DNA from: Blepharisma stoltei
Lineage: Eukaryota; Ciliophora; Heterotrichea; Heterotrichida; Blepharismidae
Direction: 5' to 3'
Assembly (NCBI GenBank): GCA_914767885.1
Contig: CAJZBQ010000038.1
Span: 310,001 to 374,000, forward strand
DNA length: 64,000 bases
Shown here: positions 10,627 through 21,288 of the stretch, piece by piece
Layout of the letters: every line of letters begins with the position of its first letter
Numbering within the stretch: position 1 is the first letter of the stretch
Notes under the pieces: generated by a model
What the model was told of the DNA's origin: nothing
Databases searched by the model: none
Seen by the model: the letters and a program-made list of their open reading frames with translations, nothing else
Program-made: the position numbers and the translations under genes

Positions 10627-12210
10627 ATGGGATCTTGTAAATCAAAGCAAAGATATAGCATAAGCTTTTCCAGAAGCAGCACCAGAAAACTCACACAAAC
10701 CACCCTTATATATGAGAGGCAAAACACAGTGAACACCACAATTGTACCACTAGCAACAACAAATAAGCCTAACCGAAGGCTTCTGTTAGACTATTACGCT
10801 AATGAAAGCACGAAAATGCCGGATGAGATTAAAAAATATTATGAAGCGATTTTTGCCCAAGAAGAACTTGAAGTTCCTGACATTGACCTTGAACATGTTT
10901 CGTTTGACTTGAAATCAATTTACAACTTTAAGCTGATTTTGAATTTTTTTCAAAATATCCGTATTTTAAATCTTGGCTACACAAATATTACATCTTCAGA
11001 TTTAAAGAGGATATATAAACTATTTTTTTTTGAATTTTCCGTACTAAATTAATTGGATTTAATTTAAGAGCATTTTTATGTTATTCAGTTTAGACTGGCA
11101 TAAGCCTATCGAAAGTTTAGGTTTATTAGAAACTTTATCGTTGAAAAATAACAAAATTGATCCTTCCGGTGGGGAATATTTGTACAAAATTATTAAACAC
11201 CTATTTAATTTGAAAAACCTTTATTTGCACAATAATCAGCTTGGATGCGAAGGGCTTATTAAATTTTGTGGAGGATTACAAAATCTGAGTAAGCTTGAAA
11301 AGCTCACTCTAGATAATAATAACATTCAAAATGAGGGAGGATTTAAGTTGCTTGAATCAATATACTTATTTTCTTAAATTTATCATAATGCCTTTAGTTA
11401 GTTATACAAATTGCCCGAGGATGGCGCAATAGCTCCATCCTCGGGCAATTTGTATATTTTAGTTAAGAGCTAGATCTTTAAGTTCTCGTCTTCAGAGGTG
11501 GCGTTCTGTTCAGCTTTGAAGAATCCGACTGGTGGCACAAGCTAATTGGGTAGCTGCATTTCCCATTGGGTCAAGACCTTTGCCAGGAATTGCCATATCT
11601 AACTCGTCACTTCACCGGCCTAATTACTCCGCCCGCACATCACCCCCGGCCGTTCTCGATCCTTTGATCAGCAGCCTTTAACTGGAGTGATCGCCTTATT
11701 TTTCTCTTTTTCCATGTCATCACTGAAAAAATATTCAATAGTTTGGGCGATTAGAGCAGTAGATAAGTCACCTTGATCCATTTTTGGTACGCATGGATTC
11801 AGCGCTGCTAGCAAAAAGATGTCGCGATTAATTACTCATAGGCTAGGTAACGCAGGTGCAGCTCCGTGTTTAGAATCTTGCTTCAAGGTCCCCAGCATTA
11901 CTGCCAAAACCATTCCGATTTATATGGGCAGGAGACAGTCTCTGATATCTCATGCTACTTTATATATATATCATAAAGCCTTTAATAGCAATCATTATCA
12001 GCCTATATTTTATAAATGACTATAAGCAATTTGAAAGAACTAGCTTGTATTGGTCTCAGTGAAAATGAGCTAACGTCAGAAATCGGAAAAACACTTGTAG
12101 AAGCTGTAAAAAACTTCCCAAAGCTCACAGTCCTCCGACTTGAGAGCACAAAGCTGCACCCCAAGTATCTAATGATTATTGAAAATCAATTAAAACACAC
12201 AGTTAATTAA
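10627..12210 (+). CDS. leucine-rich-repeat protein, possibly N-myristoylated
   Basis: Segments 10627-11011, 11091-11360 and 12023-12210 join to 280 aa (843 nt). It begins MGSCKS, a plausible myristoylation plus palmitoylation signal. From about residue 105 there are five or six RNI-type leucine-rich repeats (LRILNLGYTNI, LETLSLKNNKI, LKNLYLHNNQL, LEKLTLDNNNI, LKELACIGLSENEL). Each join falls inside a repeat and restores its spacing, which is good evidence for the two IESs. Probably a protein-interaction scaffold at a membrane; no specific partner can be named. Confidence 0.8.
11012..11090. other. short TA-flanked IES, 79 bp
   Basis: TA at 11012 and 11091. The interval has a premature TAA and shifts frame; removal gives SSDLKRIDWHKPIESLG. 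Confidence 0.7.
11361..12022. other. 662-bp IES with hairpin and GC-rich block
   Basis: TA at 11361 and 12023; removal joins LLESI to SNLKELA inside an LRR. The interval holds a 54-bp hairpin near its left edge (11403-11456) and about 350 bp of GC-rich sequence resembling the retroposon-like class, so it is probably composite. Confidence 0.7.
11403..11456. repeat. hairpin element, TATACAAATTGCCCGAGG family
   Basis: A near-perfect inverted repeat of about 24 bp arms with a short loop, starting and ending in TATA. The same arms recur at 16232-16287, and a diverged form is at 40283-40332; all three are inside IESs. Confidence 0.85.
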
Positions 12211-12253
12211 TAAAAACATTTTCCCATAAATTTTTCAATTAAAATTAATTAAA

Positions 12254-12721
12254 ATGCAAAGAACTGCTTATCATGATGTTATGCCGAAAACCCTTTATTA
12301 TAGAACTAACGGCACAGGCCGCGACACTTATATTGCATATGATAACGGAGGCGTTTTTCAATCTACTTCAAAGTATCCTAACAGCCAAACAGGAAAATAT
12401 TGAATAAGGCCAAAATCGTCATATTCACGACCTTCTGCAAAGTCGTTAAGATATTCTTCAGATGGGTCTGGAAGGGATAGCTATGTAAAGTATGGGGATG
12501 GAGGGCTTCATGCTGCAAGCACGCCCAGAGACTCTTTGTCTACTTTTAGAGAAAGCTTAAGGAGCAACGATTGCATCACGATGAGAAAAACGATTTCTGA
12601 CCCTTTTTCGTGGGCACAGCTGACTTGGAGCGATAATAGAACAAGAAGCATTAGCAGAGAGAAGAAAAGAAGGGTTCAAGATTGCGTTGAGAGACTTTAC
12701 TATACTAAAAGAAGTCGCTAA
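12254..12721 (+). CDS. conserved-looking small protein with two GxGRDxYxxYxxGG repeats
   Basis: 155 aa from the ATG at 12254, with one TGA (GKYW) read as Trp. The N-terminal half has two copies of a motif, GTGRDTYIAYDNGG and GSGRDSYVKYGDGG, about 45 residues apart. A basic C-terminal half follows (RTRSISREKKRR). No family recognised. Repeats of this kind occur in small microtubule-associated ciliary proteins, but that is only a guess. It lies 43 bp after the LRR gene on the same strand. Confidence 0.6.
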
Positions 12722-13003
12722 CTTATAAAATTTTCAAGATGGATGCGTTTTCTCGAATATAAATTTTTTGATGTGATAATTATTTTGTATGCCCTAGTAT
12801 AATAGATTATTTTATGCTATTAGCGACTATCAATTAATATTCATTCATTCTGGACAGTATATAATATGCATATTTTTACTGTTATAATATAAGCACAAAC
12901 AATAATTATCATAGAGAATTTATCAAGTAGATTCTTTATATATCTATATTATTTTGCATCAAAAAAATTACTGCAGTTTTACGCTGTTAAAAATAAAAAA
13001 GAC

Positions 13004-13804
13004 ATGTCTGAGAAACCATTTAAAGGATTTACTTATGGGAAAGTCATAATTAAATATGGCGTCTTCGTCTGGGCATGGCCTCCCGGCCATGCAGCCTCGA
13101 CTCATATTTAATTATATCCGGCAAGGTTTTGCCAGCTCAGAGAGGGACAGCAATGCTAGGTAAGCAATTCTGGTTGTGTTCAGAGCCTAGCCCAAGTCTA
13201 TTCTCAGAGTTGGTTTTTTCCTCGTGGGGAAGGAAGGCATGTCGGTTGGAAAGGGGAAGCCCAGCAGAGTCCTAAGGACCAATCGGGCAACTCCCTAGCG
13301 TGAAACTGGGCGTTACGTCCCAGGCTGCATGTTTTTCCTTTTTGCCGAGAGCCGACCAGAAAATCCATTTTTGGATTTTCGGAAAGGCAACCCATGTCCA
13401 GATGCAGTAGCTCACTCGTGAGCCGTCGAAGCCGGTGACATTTGCCCTAGGCGCACCTTGGTGATCGAGACGGGTTGGCCCAGCAACTCGTGGGCCCGAT
13501 GCGGCGAAAGGCAAGTGGCGGGTCTGGGATAGTCTACCCCGTAGTGGACGTTAAACGTTATAATTAATAGTTAGTTACTTAGTTAGTTACTTATGGGAAA
13601 GTCAAAGAAAAAAGTAACCAACCTAAAGTACAGCTTGAGTTTATGAATTTGCTACTTGAAATAGTTAGTAAACTGCCGCAAAAGATTTCACTGAACATCC
13701 CAGAAACTATTATTTATGGCTGCGGAAACCAAGACCCACATATGATTTTTACAAATGACTTAGGCCATTTGATATCTATCAAAGCATCCAAAACCAGCTT
13801 GTAA
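13004..13804 (+). CDS. small unknown protein interrupted by an 18-bp-TSD element
   Basis: Segments 13004-13046 and 13605-13804 join to 80 aa. The frame continues through the direct repeat (FTYGKVKEKSNQ) and ends at TAA 13802-13804. The protein is mixed alpha/beta in composition with no recognised domain. The main support is that removing exactly one repeat copy plus the element gives an open frame from ATG to stop. Without it the gene would end within 15 codons. Confidence 0.6.
13047..13604 (+). mobile_element. retroposon-like element, 18-bp target duplication (family with 48.7 kb copy)
   Basis: The repeat ttacttatgggaaagtca is at 13029-13046 and 13587-13604, with 540 bp between. The 5' end has an inverted-repeat structure (TAATTAAATATGGCGTC ... 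CTCATATTTAATTATA) with a GGCATGGCC/GGCCATGC stem. The 3' end is AGTGGACGTTAAAC followed by a short-tandem tail (ttagttacttagttag). The element at 48681-49197 is the same sequence in reverse orientation, with a different tail (ttatcttatcttat as written on +). Confidence 0.85.
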
Positions 13805-13944
13805 TCTTTATTCAGAATCCATCGATTTTTTAAAAGGTGCTACTATATGAAAAGAAATCCTTTTCCAGCTATACTTTTTCATACTAAATATTCAAAAATA
13901 CTAAAATTAGCTAAAATTAAAAGGTTTATCATAAAATAGAGAAT

Positions 13945-14165
13945 ATAGCCGGGACTTGTTTTTGATCTCCCTGGCTAGTCATTGCCATCTCAACCTGTGG
14001 GGTTTAATCAGGCAATATCAGTTGCCAAATCAACCCCATAAGTTGGCAAGTGGCCATATAAGTTTTATTATCAACTTTGGGGCTGACTTAGCAACTGATG
14101 TGCCCGGGTAAGCTGAGATGGAAACGAATACCCAGGGCGATCCAAAGCAGGCCCTTTTTATATAA
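13945..14165. repeat. about 220-bp imperfect palindrome
   Basis: Left arm GATCTCCCTGG...GCCATCTCAACC...CAGTTGCCAAATCAACCCC pairs with the right arm GGGGCTGACTTAGCAACTG...GCTGAGATGG...CCAGGGCGATC. Intergenic, ending about 25 bp before the next ATG. Likely a decayed fold-back element. The rest of 13805-14191 shows nothing else. Confidence 0.7.
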
Positions 14166-14191
14166 TATATAAATATGATAAAGGGAGTTTG

Positions 14192-15193
14192 ATGGATTCT
14201 TGTAAAGCAATGATGAGTGCTAAAGAAGGCCTTAAACTGTGAAAAACAAAAATAACAGCACAAGAGCCAATTTTAATTCAAAGATATATACCGCCTTGCG
14301 CGATGTATACATCCAAAGTTCGAGTATTTTATGCTCCTGCAAAAGGAGTTGTGCAATGCAAATTAATGAGGAATAGAGTCAGCATTAATGGAGAAGTGCT
14401 TAACAGCGTTAGAGGGACGCCAAAGAGTAAGAGATTTATCGTTCTTGAGGATGAAAATCAGCAATCTGTTAGTAATGATGAAAAATTTTTGGTCAAGAAA
14501 TCAGAATTCTTAGCTATTGATGAATCAGAGATTCCTTCTAATTCGTCGATAAACAGTCAATTAGAATCTTTAAAAATGATAATTGAAAAAGCAAATTTGT
14601 ACGGAAAAATCAACGTTTTGGAAATATTGGCTGATTTTATTCAAGATTGTGATGAAAATTGGTATTTCATCAATATGATTGGAGCCAAGACTGAAAAATT
14701 GATATCAAGAATCAGCCCAGCATTTTATCGCGAAAATAAGCATTCTAAGTCGATAAGCACAGAAGCTCCGTCAAAATATTCACTTCCTACAAAAACTTCT
14801 TCTCCTTTAATTATCCTCAATTCTTCTCCGCCCACAAAAACCCCAGGAGTTCGAATAAATCAAAATTTATCGCTAATTGCCGGTCGCCGATCTTTAATGA
14901 CTAACCCTTCATTTGCTAATCATAAAAGAACTCCCGAGAGCACACCTATAGCAAAAAAGAGAAAATCTCACAGCTTTACAAATTTATCTGCTGAAATTAT
15001 CAAAGAAAGTTTACTCCAAAAAAGCAGCGTATCAGTGCTAAAAAATGAAATTATTAAAGATTTATCATTTCTCTCAAAAAATAGGTCTTTTTCCTGCTTA
15101 CCATCAAAACACAGAAAGCAAGCCACCCGAAATACTATTGCAAAATCTCATAAGGCCCGAACTCTTAGCAAAAGCTTTGAAGCTCTTTGCTAA
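14192..15193 (+). CDS. unknown basic, Ser-rich protein
   Basis: 333 aa from the ATG at 14192; a TGA (KLWKTK) is read as Trp. The first 150 residues look globular (VRVFYAPAKGVVQCKLM, LEILADFIQDCDENWYFINMIG). The rest is Ser/Lys/Pro-rich with phosphorylation-type motifs (SPPTKTPG, TPESTPIAKKRK, a possible nuclear localisation signal). No family recognised. Single exon with no inserts. An in-frame ATG further in (14303) is a weaker alternative start. Confidence 0.6.
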
Positions 15194-15290
15194 TTTGTTT
15201 TTATATTATATGAGCTTAAATGGCATTTTCCTATGGAATTATCATAATTATAAATGAATCTAATTAATGCAGAGACTGCAAAATTAAAAT

Positions 15291-16840
15291 ATGGAGTATG
15301 GGCCAGCAAAACAGCCTAAGCAATCTCTAGATCTGCTTGACTTTTCAAGAGATAATAAAAGGCAGCTATCTTTAAATGTTTTTAAATACCCTACTGCATT
15401 TTCTCAAGTAATTTCACTGTCTCCAAACACATATTCTTGTGTGTCAAGTCCGATAAGCAAATCAAGTCATAAAAGAAACCTCAGCGATTTTAGCACTGCA
15501 TTTTCTCAAAATGAGGCCGACCCACCTGCTAGAGATATAGATCGAATAATAGAGAATTGCGATAAAATGCAAAATACACTTGTGACGACTTGATCTGACT
15601 TGAAAAACTCATTTCATATCAGGAGCAACAGCTTAGGTGAAATAAAATATGATAAAAATTTAGTAATTGATCCAGAACTTGCAAGGGCTAAGAAAAAATT
15701 TATGACAATAAAACAAGGAGTTACTGATCCAAGCAGTGAAATGATAAGAAAAATCAAATCAATACTATCAGTTTCAAATTTAACTACAGATAATAAAACC
15801 GCTGAATCAACTCTGAGACACTACTTAACTAGAGATGATTTATCAAACACAACAACAGCAAAATTGCTTTCAAAAAATAAGAGGCAGTTTGGAAAACCTT
15901 TTGATAAAGGCGTCAAAATGACCAATAAAAATCACTCTTCTTCTCCAAGAAAAATTCCCATTAATAATGTTTGTCCTGAGTTGACAGTAATTGAAGACAT
16001 AAAATTGTTGAAAAAACAAGAAAGTTTTAAGCATCTTGATATAAAAGAAATCAAATTAATAAAGCCTGAAACCGTTGTAGAAAAAGCAGATGAAGATATT
16101 ATACTTTATAAGTTTTATAAAGCCCCAACAGTGTATAAATATGCAGTTGACAAAATTTTAAAAGAAAAGCCGAATATTCCTAACTTCATGCTTAAATTGA
16201 ATAAAATATAGTTAAAATTTCCTTTTTTGGATATACAAATTGCCCGAGGATGGTGCAAAATAGCGCCATCCTCGGGCAATTTGTATACTTTAACCCCTTT
16301 AAATTGGGAACAAAATTATTTTTAATAGGAAAATTGTATATGCAAAAAACTAATTTTTATTGATCAAATTTAATGGGAAAATTGCAAGTAGAATGCTATT
16401 TAAACAGATTTGGAAGAAATAAATATTTTTTTGAATTAATTCTTTATAAAATTAAACAATTTTGAGTTCAATTTATATTTTTTTAATTATCTATAGAAAA
16501 AAAAATTTACCCCCTTTAAATTGGAACAGGATTTTTTAAAGGGGGAGGTAATGAAATTAATAAAAGCAAACAAAAAACAATCAAAAAGAAAATTAATAAT
16601 TATGAAGAGTTATTAAATAACTTAGAAGCTACAAAAAGTAAAACTATAAGCCCTAAAAATAAAACAAGCACACGCCAACTCAAAAGGGTTAGCAATATGA
16701 CTGTAAAACTTACAAACAGAAAGATTAAAGATGATAACATCTTTCAAGATATAAGAAAAAAATATAGCGAAGATATCGAAACTAAGAAAAAAATTCACGA
16801 AATGTCCAAACTAAATACCCATCACTTAAGAAACTCTTAA
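15291..16840 (+). CDS. unknown basic protein interrupted by a MITE-bearing IES
   Basis: Segments 15291-16201 and 16561-16840 join to 396 aa. One TGA (TTWSDLKN) is read as Trp. The protein is Ser/Lys-rich with a helical middle and no recognisable domain. The C-terminal exon after the IES stays open for 93 codons (KINNYEELLNNLEATKSK...) to TAA 16838-16840, which is good evidence for the join. Convergent with the ankyrin-FYVE gene; about 220 bp of featureless DNA lies between the stops. Confidence 0.6.
16202..16560. other. 359-bp IES: hairpin plus TTTAAATTGG-type MITE
   Basis: The direct repeat AATAAAA (TA at 16202 and 16561) flanks the interval. Inside are a 56-bp hairpin (16232-16287) and a MITE-like element with CCCCTTTAAATTGGGAAC and TTTAAATTGGAACAGG motifs, ending AAAGGGGGAG at about 16548. 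The element matches the subfamily at 31.9 kb. Confidence 0.7.
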
Positions 16841-17061
16841 TTTTAATTAACTTTAACGTATAGATCGGGTATATGATATGAAATCTCACCTGCTCTAAGC
16901 TCATCACCTAACGAATTAGCTCGCCTAGTATAACTTCATCAGTCTTAAATTTCCATTTTTTTGGATTACCTATATAATAACTGTCTGTCTTGCCAGTCAG
17001 AAAATTCGGCACTTAAGAGCCTCTATTCTTTAATTTTTACTCTATTTAAAAATAATTTTTC

Positions 17062-18946
17062 TTATTTCCCTTTTTTCTTGGCTTCAGCTTTTCTCTTTTC
17101 AGCAGCAATTCTTGCTTCCTCTTCTTCCTGCTGTCTAAACCTTATTTCTTTCCTCATTCTAATCATATTTTCTTTAGCTTGATTCAAAAAATCATCGCCA
17201 AGTTCCAAATTTTGTGCCTGCTTCACCAGCGCATCAAGTACATTTACCTGTGCAATTAAAGCAGTTAGCTGTGCAGCCCATTCAGGGATATTGAATTTTG
17301 GTTCTTTTTTCTTCTTTTTTGGAGGCTCTTTTTTTTCTTCAACTTTCTTTATAGGTGCTCTTTTCCTTGGATCCTGCACAACAGGTTCTGGGTATTCTCT
17401 CATCGGATAGTCTAAAAAGGTCCTTAAAATTTGATGGGCATGAATATTTTCTTTCATGCGAAATATTAAATCAGAAGCATTTTCTCAATATTCTGGAGAT
17501 ACATTATTATCTATTGCTTTTTTATTCAAAGTTTCTAAAATAGCTACAGCTTCATCAGTAGCATTTGCAAGAGAAGTAATAGCTGTCTGATGCCTTAAGT
17601 TTCTTTCTGCCATTAGTCTGTCACTTTCAGCTTTAGCTTTATCAATAATTCTTGGATCTACTGCAACTCCTCTATTAGCAGCATCTTCTAGCATTTGTCC
17701 AATTAAATATACACTTTTTTGGATGGTTTTGTAGTTTTCGACATAGCTTAGGCTTGCTAAAAATTTTTGGATTTCTCCTTCTGTTCTTAATCTTTCGTGC
17801 TCTACTTTTGCCTTGTAAAGAAGCTTTACATCGATATCATATTTCCCATTTTCTATATCTTTTTGGACTCTGTCAACTTGGTCAAATAAATTTGAGTCTA
17901 TTGCGTCGTTTAATTCAAGCTCCTTTTGCTCAATTTGATTATGGCAATCTGTGCAGCGGCAGACTGGTCGCTCTTCTTCTTTGCTTTCGTTTGTTAAATA
18001 AAGCCAGGTAGAGACCTTGCAGTTGGCACAATAATATTTTTTGCAAACTTGACATAAGTAACGATTGTTGTGAATATCAAAAATTGATGAACATTTTTTG
18101 CATTTTTTAGCTTTGACTGCTGAATTTATCATTTCTTTTAAATGAGGGTCTGAAGTCAGATGAATTGGCATATGGCCTCTTGAATTTTTGGCTTATTTAA
18201 ATTATTTTGTTTTTTTTAAAAAAAAAATATATTTTAGATATATAAAAAGGAAAAATTTTTGTGCTCAGCACTGACACCAAAAGCTAAAAATGTTTCTAGA
18301 ATATCACTTCGACCTCCGGCTACAGCTTGATGAATACAATTATTTCCAAATTTATCTAAGTCTAAAGGAGAAAATCCTTTTCTCATGAGAAGTCAGACTG
18401 TTTGAATGTGGCCGTTGAATGAAGCCCAATGGAGAGGACTTGTGCTGCCTACACTTTCTTCTTCTTCACTTTGCTGGGGCTGGTGAATCGTGGCACCACT
18501 TTCAAGAAGGACTGAAACGATATCAGTGAATCCTTGTGAAGAAGCCCACATAAGTGGATTTCATTGCTTTTTATCTATACTCATAGAGATATATCTAATT
18601 ATAATGAATTAAAGCATATCCACTGATAATCGTTATCCTATATTTATATATGGCTAATCGCTATGACTGTTTTCATTCATTGTAATTAAGTATAACACGT
18701 TTTTAGGCTTGCTTACCATTTTTCTATTTAATATAAAAAATTTAATTTTCTGTGCACCATAAAAGCAAAGAATTATTATAGCCAGAATAGATAATTAGGA
18801 TCTGCTTTTCTTTTTAGAAGTGAAATAACTGATGCATAATCTCCATTCGCTGAAGCTTTTATTAAAGCTTTTCCTAATTCATCAGGATCTTCTTGGACCT
18901 CTTCTTCTTCGTATTGGCTTCCTTCATAGTCTTTGCTTTCTTCCAT
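17062..18946 (-). CDS. ankyrin-repeat plus FYVE-type zinc-finger protein
   Basis: Segments 18946-18790, 18577-18262 and 18190-17062 join to 533 aa (1,602 nt). Residues about 20-170 form three to four ankyrin repeats (LGKALIKASANGDYASVISLLKRK; NPLMWASSQG; SPLHWASFNGHI). Then a FYVE-like zinc finger follows, with CKKCSSIF, YLCQVCKKYYCANC and CRCTDC pairs (about 190-245). A helical region and a Lys/Glu-rich C-terminus (EEKKEPPKKKKKEPK) come last. FYVE fingers bind PI3P on endosomes, so a role in endosomal membrane scaffolding is likely. The fusion of the two parts depends on removing a 71-bp insert with an 8-bp direct repeat. Joining there completes an ankyrin motif (HKNSRGHMPIHLTSDP), so I am confident it is one gene. 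Confidence 0.8.
18191..18261. other. 71-bp IES without TA at its junction
   Basis: The direct repeat aatttttg lies at 18183-18190 and 18254-18261 (CAAAAATT on the coding strand). Removing 71 bp restores the ankyrin repeat. Every TA-bounded alternative tested leaves an in-frame TAA. Confidence 0.65.
18578..18789. other. 212-bp TA-flanked IES
   Basis: TA at 18576 and 18788. The interval separates KADPNYL from DKKQWNPLMW; removal gives a canonical ankyrin repeat start. A second in-frame TA pairing is possible. Confidence 0.65.
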
Positions 18947-19210
18947 TTAAGTTAATAGGGATAACTGCTAATAATTATTTTTGTGAAATTTCAGGAAACA
19001 ATAGATGAAATATTCTTTATAATGAATTAAGTTTTAGTCAATTATTATAATTATTTAGCTTAAAATATAAGTTTATTTTAAATTCATTAAATTGCATTGA
19101 CAGCTGCAGCCATTAGCAGCGAAATCTTTCTTATCTTTTTTTACGATTAAATTTTAATATTAATTATTAAATTTGATGCCTGATAATATAAGTTTCAATT
19201 AAATCTGTTG

Positions 19211-21155
19211 ATGGAAGAAAATAAAAACGCCTTATTTGGTGCTCTATCCAAAGCTCTGAGTGCTAATATCCACAAGCCCAGCATGTTCTTACTCACTTGC
19301 CACATATTTGATTGAACGATTTTCAAAAATAGGAAATTAACCCACCCTGAATCGAGCAATTTCATAATATCAAAAATGAAATATCTCATGTTAAATCTAA
19401 CTACCGATCTTATATAATAATAAATCTTACTACTCCCCCCCCCCTCCGTGAGCGAACAAAACCATTAGAAAAATCGCTATTTTTTGACCAAAAACCCACC
19501 CTCCGTGAGTGAACAAAAATTTTTTTAATAGAAAAAATTTTAATGGGAAAAAAAATTTTGATATATAAGTGATAATTAGTATAATGAAATCTAGAGCTAA
19601 TTCTGTTTAATTTTAAACAAATTGCGTTTTAAAACATAAATTTTGCAAATTAAATTAATATTTGCTTCCCAATTTTTGCAAATTAGGATTTTTTTAAATT
19701 TCGAAAAAATATTTTTTATAAAATTATATATAAATTTTTTTTAAAAAAAAAAAATTAACCCCCCTCCGTGAGCGAACAAAATTTTTTTGTTCGCTCACGG
19801 AGGGGGGGGGGGAGTTAGAGATATTACAATATAATGCTCCAATATAATTATAATGCTTTTTATCATATTACATACTCTATCTCTTATCGCTAGCTGATAA
19901 ATATTTCATATGAAAAATATTTTTGTTTCCAGAACCCTTTTTTTACCCCAATTCTAGGGGAATTAGAAAAACTTCCAGCAGGTTCTCCTCCTACCCGCCA
20001 ACGTGTTTACGAACTTCTTTCAAAAGACCAGCGTATGCTTGCATTTGACTTTTTATCCTCTATAACCACAACCACTCCCCGTAATGAGTATATTGACGCT
20101 GTTTTATTCGCAGCTAGATTTCTTCTCGGTAATCAGCTTATAAACGAATGTTATATTTTCCTAAAAATCTGTCAAAGTCACCTCGAAAAAGTATATGGTG
20201 AGCCTATTGATTACTCATTAGTTGAAGAAATTGGAAACATGTTTTACTTGACAGGCCAATGCAACGAAGCAATTAAATGGTATGAAAAACTCATGGAAAT
20301 GAATGAAGCTCCAGAAAGCAAAATGTATTTTAATATTGGAATGTGTTATCAAGTGCTGGGAAATGTTTCTCAAGCTATTGAAGCTTATTTAAAAAGCACT
20401 CTTGCAGATTCCAGATTTACAAAATCATGGGTAAATTTGGGAAGCTGCTATTTACAGATTGGAAAAGGGGATAAAGCTATAACGGCGTTTCAAAATTTGC
20501 CTCTTTCGGCTGAAAGTTTAACTTGTATAGGAAACGCTTATACTGTTTTAAGAGAATAAAGAAGACGCTTCAAATGGTAAAAGCAAATATTTAATATCAG
20601 TTCTCATATATTTATATTTGTAAATTAGAATACTTTAAAATGGGAAATTTTGAGGAAGCAATTGCTCATTATTTAAGAGCGATCGAAATTAAAGAAGAGC
20701 CGGGAACTTATAATAATCTTGGAGCTGCATTAAAAAAAGTTGGGCTTTTGCAAGACGCTATCTACGCATTTAATGATTCTTTAGCTTTACAACCAAATGC
20801 AGATGCAGGAACAAATTTATTGATATTATATATCGAAACTGGGAAATTTACGGAAGCAAATTCACTTTTCAGAAGTATTGCAAGGATATTACCAGCAAAT
20901 GAATCAAAAATGATCTCAAAAATACTTGATGAAAGAAAACCAGCAGCAGAAAGAAGAAGCACTATGCTTGTTAATAAAGTAGGAGAAGGGTTGCTAGGTA
21001 ACATTTTAGCTCCAGCTATGTCAAGAAAGCAAACTTCAATGAATCCTTTCAATCAATCTTTGAGTCCTCAGAATTCTAGATCTCCTAAGCCTCAGAAATC
21101 CCCAGGGATGAGTAGTGGAAATATCTTTGGCAACGCTCTTAACTCCTTGTCCTAA
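19211..21155 (+). CDS. tetratricopeptide-repeat protein, three inserts
   Basis: Segments 19211-19414, 19918-20538 and 20631-21155 join to 449 aa. After an N-terminal helical region, about seven TPR units run from residue 70 to 300 (EEIGNMFYLTGQCNEAIKWYEKLM; YFNIGMCYQVLGNVSQAIEAYLK; WVNLGSCYLQIGKGDKAITAF; GNAYFKMGNFEEAIAHYLRAIE; YNNLGAALKKVG). The tail is Ser/Pro/Asn-rich. Joining at the 92-bp IES restores exact TPR spacing (G-N-A-Y-F-K-M-G). The first exon is less certain, as it is only linked by the frame across a 503-bp IES. Likely a scaffold; similarity to any one TPR family cannot be claimed. Confidence 0.75.
19415..19917. other. 503-bp IES containing a MITE
   Basis: TA at 19415 and 19918. 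The MITE occupies 19433-19814; about 18 bp to its left and 100 bp to its right also have to go for the frame to be restored (TTDLIYFCFQNPFF). Confidence 0.6.
19433..19814 (+). mobile_element. MITE copy B (GTGAGCGAACAAAA variant)
   Basis: 382 bp, CTCCCCCCCCCCTCCGTGAG at the left and GGAGGGGGGGGGGGGAG at the right. Same layout as copy A: double motif left, motif hairpin right. Flanks are CTA and TTA, i.e. a three-base repeat with one mismatch. Confidence 0.85.
20539..20630. other. 92-bp TA-flanked IES
   Basis: TA at 20539 and 20631; contains in-frame stops. Removal gives CIGNAYFKMGNFEEA, a perfect TPR helix pair. Confidence 0.75.
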
Positions 21156-21288
21156 TAATTAAAAATATATAATCTTTTAAATAAAAAAAATGATTTATAC
21201 TGCATTTAAGTTAGTAAAATTAAAAGATAGTGGGAATTTTTAATTAAATTATTCAATTAATAATTTAAATTTGATAGATATAATTATC

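Noticed and set aside
13075-13514. ORFs within the 13-kb element
   Set aside because: They overlap on both strands inside a repeated element present in reverse at 48.7 kb, and no domain is recognisable.
19195-19389. Minus-strand 64-aa ORF
   Set aside because: It is the shadow of the first TPR exon, which continues in frame across the IES on the plus strand.
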